NCBI RefSeq assembly: GCF_000374125.1
Contig: NZ_KB893625.1
Location: 716,945 to 780,944 of the forward strand
Direction of reading: 5' to 3'
Source of the DNA: Niabella aurantiaca DSM 17617
GTDB lineage: Bacteria > Bacteroidota > Bacteroidia > Chitinophagales > Chitinophagaceae
DNA length: 64,000 nt
The notes under the pieces are model-generated. The model saw only the letters and a program-made list of their open reading frames with translations, searched no databases and was not told where the DNA came from. This document shows, piece by piece, positions 63,830 to 64,000 of the stretch; within the stretch, counting starts at the first letter, position 1, and each line of letters starts with the position of its first letter. Position numbers and translations under genes: made by a program.

Positions 63830-64000
63830 TTAAACTTTATCAAAATAGCATTTACGGCAACGGGGTTCATAGGCATCTGTGGCGCCCAGCATGATCTGCT
63901 CTTCGTCCGGAATTTTACGGTAAGAATAGTTGGCGATGTTGCCGCATTTTACACAGATCGCATGGAGTTTGGTGATATAGTCTGCCTTTGCCAGCATAAA
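63830..64000 (-). CDS. tdk: Thymidine kinase, 3' part only
   Basis: The last ~56 residues, with the rest lying beyond the right edge. The reading frame carries two Cys pairs of the zinc-binding lasso: CVKCG and CRKCY, and ends YFDKV. The sequence KLHAICVKCGN...YSYRK matches the type II (TK1-like) thymidine kinase C-terminus. It is directly upstream of ccmB on the same strand. Confidence 0.88.
   Translation of the reverse strand, partial: FMLAKADYITKLHAICVKCGNIANYSYRKIPDEEQIMLGATDAYEPRCRKCYFDKV

Noticed and set aside
1-64000. tRNA, rRNA, CRISPR arrays, IS elements, prophage genes
   Set aside because: I looked for cloverleaf-like runs, direct-repeat/spacer series and transposase or integrase motifs and saw none; a covariance-model search would be needed to exclude small RNAs.

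Overview
The window is a piece of a Bacteroidota chromosome, most likely from the family Chitinophagaceae (Niabella/Niastella-like; this placement is inferred from protein character, not from a search). Supporting signs are a SusC/SusD pair, several TonB-plug proteins with carboxypeptidase-like N-termini, a LytS/LytTR pair, a Bacteroidota-type arginine decarboxylase, a lack of Shine-Dalgarno sequences before most starts, and repeated TAnnTTTG -7 promoter boxes. No rRNA, tRNA, CRISPR array, transposase or phage gene was recognised. Both window edges cut genes: a repeat-rich surface protein on the left and thymidine kinase on the right.

Left part (1-13 kb): a partial surface protein and a head-GIN lipoprotein come first. 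Then follows a tight five-gene operon (START-domain protein, two short-chain dehydrogenase-type enzymes, LytS-type kinase, LytTR regulator; 1687-6025). On the opposite strand lie a rhomboid protease and a DnaJ-domain membrane protein. Next are a DUF6600-type protein with a long Arg/Gln-rich repeat tail, a large MG2/TonB-plug protein, and rpmI-rplT.

Middle (13-43 kb): mostly housekeeping. It holds arginine decarboxylase, EF-G, cytochrome c maturation genes ccmF and ccmE (CcmE carries Cys in place of the heme-binding His), an IscA-type protein, an Lrp regulator with a DMT exporter, phosphoglucomutase, an FMN-binding glutamate synthase-like protein, RadC, PRPP synthase, ribosomal protein L25, Pth and an FAH-family enzyme. 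It also has a small membrane-anchored protein with a TonB receptor, a thioredoxin-fold protein with DUF4442 behind a striking palindromic operator, and a beta-CASP metallo-hydrolase.

43.7-57 kb is the most interesting region: a ribose/nucleoside-scavenging polysaccharide-utilization-type locus. It contains a LacI-family regulator, ribokinase, a GRP-family sugar permease, a BNR-repeat secreted protein, a secreted nucleoside hydrolase, SusC, SusD, a SusD-linked lipoprotein and an unclassified 788-residue glycoside hydrolase-like protein. The gene content recalls the rus ribose-utilization system of Bacteroides thetaiotaomicron, but a LacI protein sits where I would look for its regulator. The same promoter/operator sequence overlaps the predicted transcription starts of both the regulator gene and the ribokinase gene, pointing to autoregulation and control of the catabolic operon by this LacI protein.

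Right part (57-64 kb): a von Willebrand A lipoprotein, then a minus-strand block with DUF177-rpmF-plsX, glutamate dehydrogenase, ccmB-ccmC-ccmD and thymidine kinase. The ccm genes are therefore split between 22.7-25.7 kb and 62-63.8 kb.
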